Shown here: positions 15,750-15,919 of the stretch, piece after piece
Layout of the letters: every line of letters starts with the position of its first letter
How positions within the stretch are numbered: position 1 is the stretch's first letter
Source: an uncultured Collinsella sp.
GTDB lineage: Bacteria; Actinomycetota; Coriobacteriia; Coriobacteriales; Coriobacteriaceae
Length of the DNA: 15,919 bases
Direction of reading: 5' to 3'
NCBI GenBank assembly: GCA_902465265.1
Contig: CABQMF010000046.1
Location: forward strand, 1-15,919
Notes under the pieces: model-generated
What the model was told of the DNA's origin: nothing
Databases searched by the model: none
What the model saw: only the letters and a program-made list of their open reading frames with translations
Made by a program: the position numbers and the translations under genes

Positions 15750-15823
15750 GCTCCATTAGCTCAGTTGGATAGAGCAGGGGACTTCTAATCCCAAGGTCGA
15801 CGGTTCGAATCCGCCATGGAGCA
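15750..15823 (+). tRNA. tRNA-Arg (anticodon UCU)
   Basis: A complete 74-nt cloverleaf decoding AGA (and perhaps AGG). The acceptor arms GCTCCAT and ATGGAGC pair at all seven positions; the D-arm is GCTC/GAGC; the anticodon loop is CTTCTAA at 15782-15788 with anticodon TCT at 15784-15786; the T-loop is TTCGAAT. Two mismatches are visible: G27 opposite A43 at the end of the anticodon stem, and A50 opposite C64 in the T stem. After discriminator A73 the DNA reads CCT, so CCA is not encoded and must be added. AGA is a rare codon in the GC-rich genes nearby. An intrinsic terminator follows 12 nt downstream. Confidence 0.93.
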
Positions 15824-15835
15824 CCTTTTGTTTAA

Positions 15836-15863
15836 TAAGCTCAGCTTTTGCTGGGCTTTTTTG
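15836..15863 (+). terminator. Intrinsic terminator after tRNA-Arg
   Basis: AGCTCAGC (15838-15845) pairs with GCTGGGCT (15850-15857), with one G-U pair, around a TTTT loop, and a run of T follows (15857-15862). Two further A-T pairs extend the base. It is a standard rho-independent terminator for the tRNA transcript. Confidence 0.85.
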
Positions 15864-15880
15864 TTTCAAGACTTTAGTCT

Positions 15881-15901
15881 GCTGGCCGCGCAGCGGCCAG
15901 C
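15881..15901. repeat. Perfect 9-bp palindromic hairpin at the window edge
   Basis: GCTGGCCGC (15881-15889) and GCGGCCAGC (15893-15901) form a perfect stem with the loop GCA, followed by TTT on the plus strand. It could be a second terminator, perhaps for a gene arriving from the right, or an unrelated palindrome. The window ends 18 bases later, so context is missing. Confidence 0.45.
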
Positions 15902-15919
15902 TTTAAACCACCCGCTACG

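Noticed and set aside
1..15919. CRISPR arrays, insertion sequences, phage genes or a toxin-antitoxin pair
   Set aside because: No regularly spaced repeats, transposase motifs, terminal inverted repeats with target duplications, or phage-type proteins were seen on either strand.

Overview
The window reads as a surface-polysaccharide biosynthesis and export locus from a GC-rich actinobacterium. The best guess is a Coriobacteriia member such as Collinsella. This is inferred from the fused rmlC-rmlD gene, strong GC preference at third codon positions, purine-rich Shine-Dalgarno sites with frequent GTG starts, a DUF4012 protein beside the sugar genes, and TATACT-type -10 sequences. No 16S or other marker gene is present, so the genus is not proven.

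Layout. Positions 1-298 hold the tail of an unidentified gene overlapped by a small 76-codon gene. Positions 311-2982 hold rmlB and a fused rmlC-rmlD gene, which together convert dTDP-glucose to dTDP-L-rhamnose; rmlA is not in the window. Two strong tandem hairpins lie in the 164-nt gap between them. A bidirectional terminator-like hairpin at 3089-3124 separates this unit from two minus-strand genes. One is a DUF4012 membrane protein (3171-5154) whose start is separated from its body by an apparent one-base frameshift. The other is a 663-residue multidomain family 2 glycosyltransferase (5298-7289). Divergent from that gene is a plus-strand run: a family 2 glycosyltransferase (7484), then after a 270-nt gap an ABC-2 permease (wzm type), its ATPase (wzt type), two more family 2 glycosyltransferases and a GT-B glycosyltransferase (8891-13903). 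From the permease onward the spacing is 1-21 nt, as in an operon. A membrane-anchored, DPM1-like glycosyltransferase faces it on the minus strand (14019-14981). The window closes with a broken second wzt copy (15104-15696), a tRNA-Arg(UCU) at 15750-15823 and an intrinsic terminator.

How the genes work together (inference from families): dTDP-rhamnose and other nucleotide sugars feed five cytoplasmic glycosyltransferases that build a glycan on a lipid carrier. Wzm/Wzt exports the finished chain through the membrane. The DPM1-like enzyme probably loads a sugar on polyprenyl phosphate. The DUF4012 protein, anchored by one N-terminal membrane segment, may act outside the membrane on the polymer, but its activity is unknown.

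I found no convincing wholly new system. The best leads are the paired hairpins between rmlB and rmlCD, the frameshift that hides the membrane anchor of the DUF4012 protein, and the decayed second Wzt ATPase whose deletion ends in a 7-base repeat.
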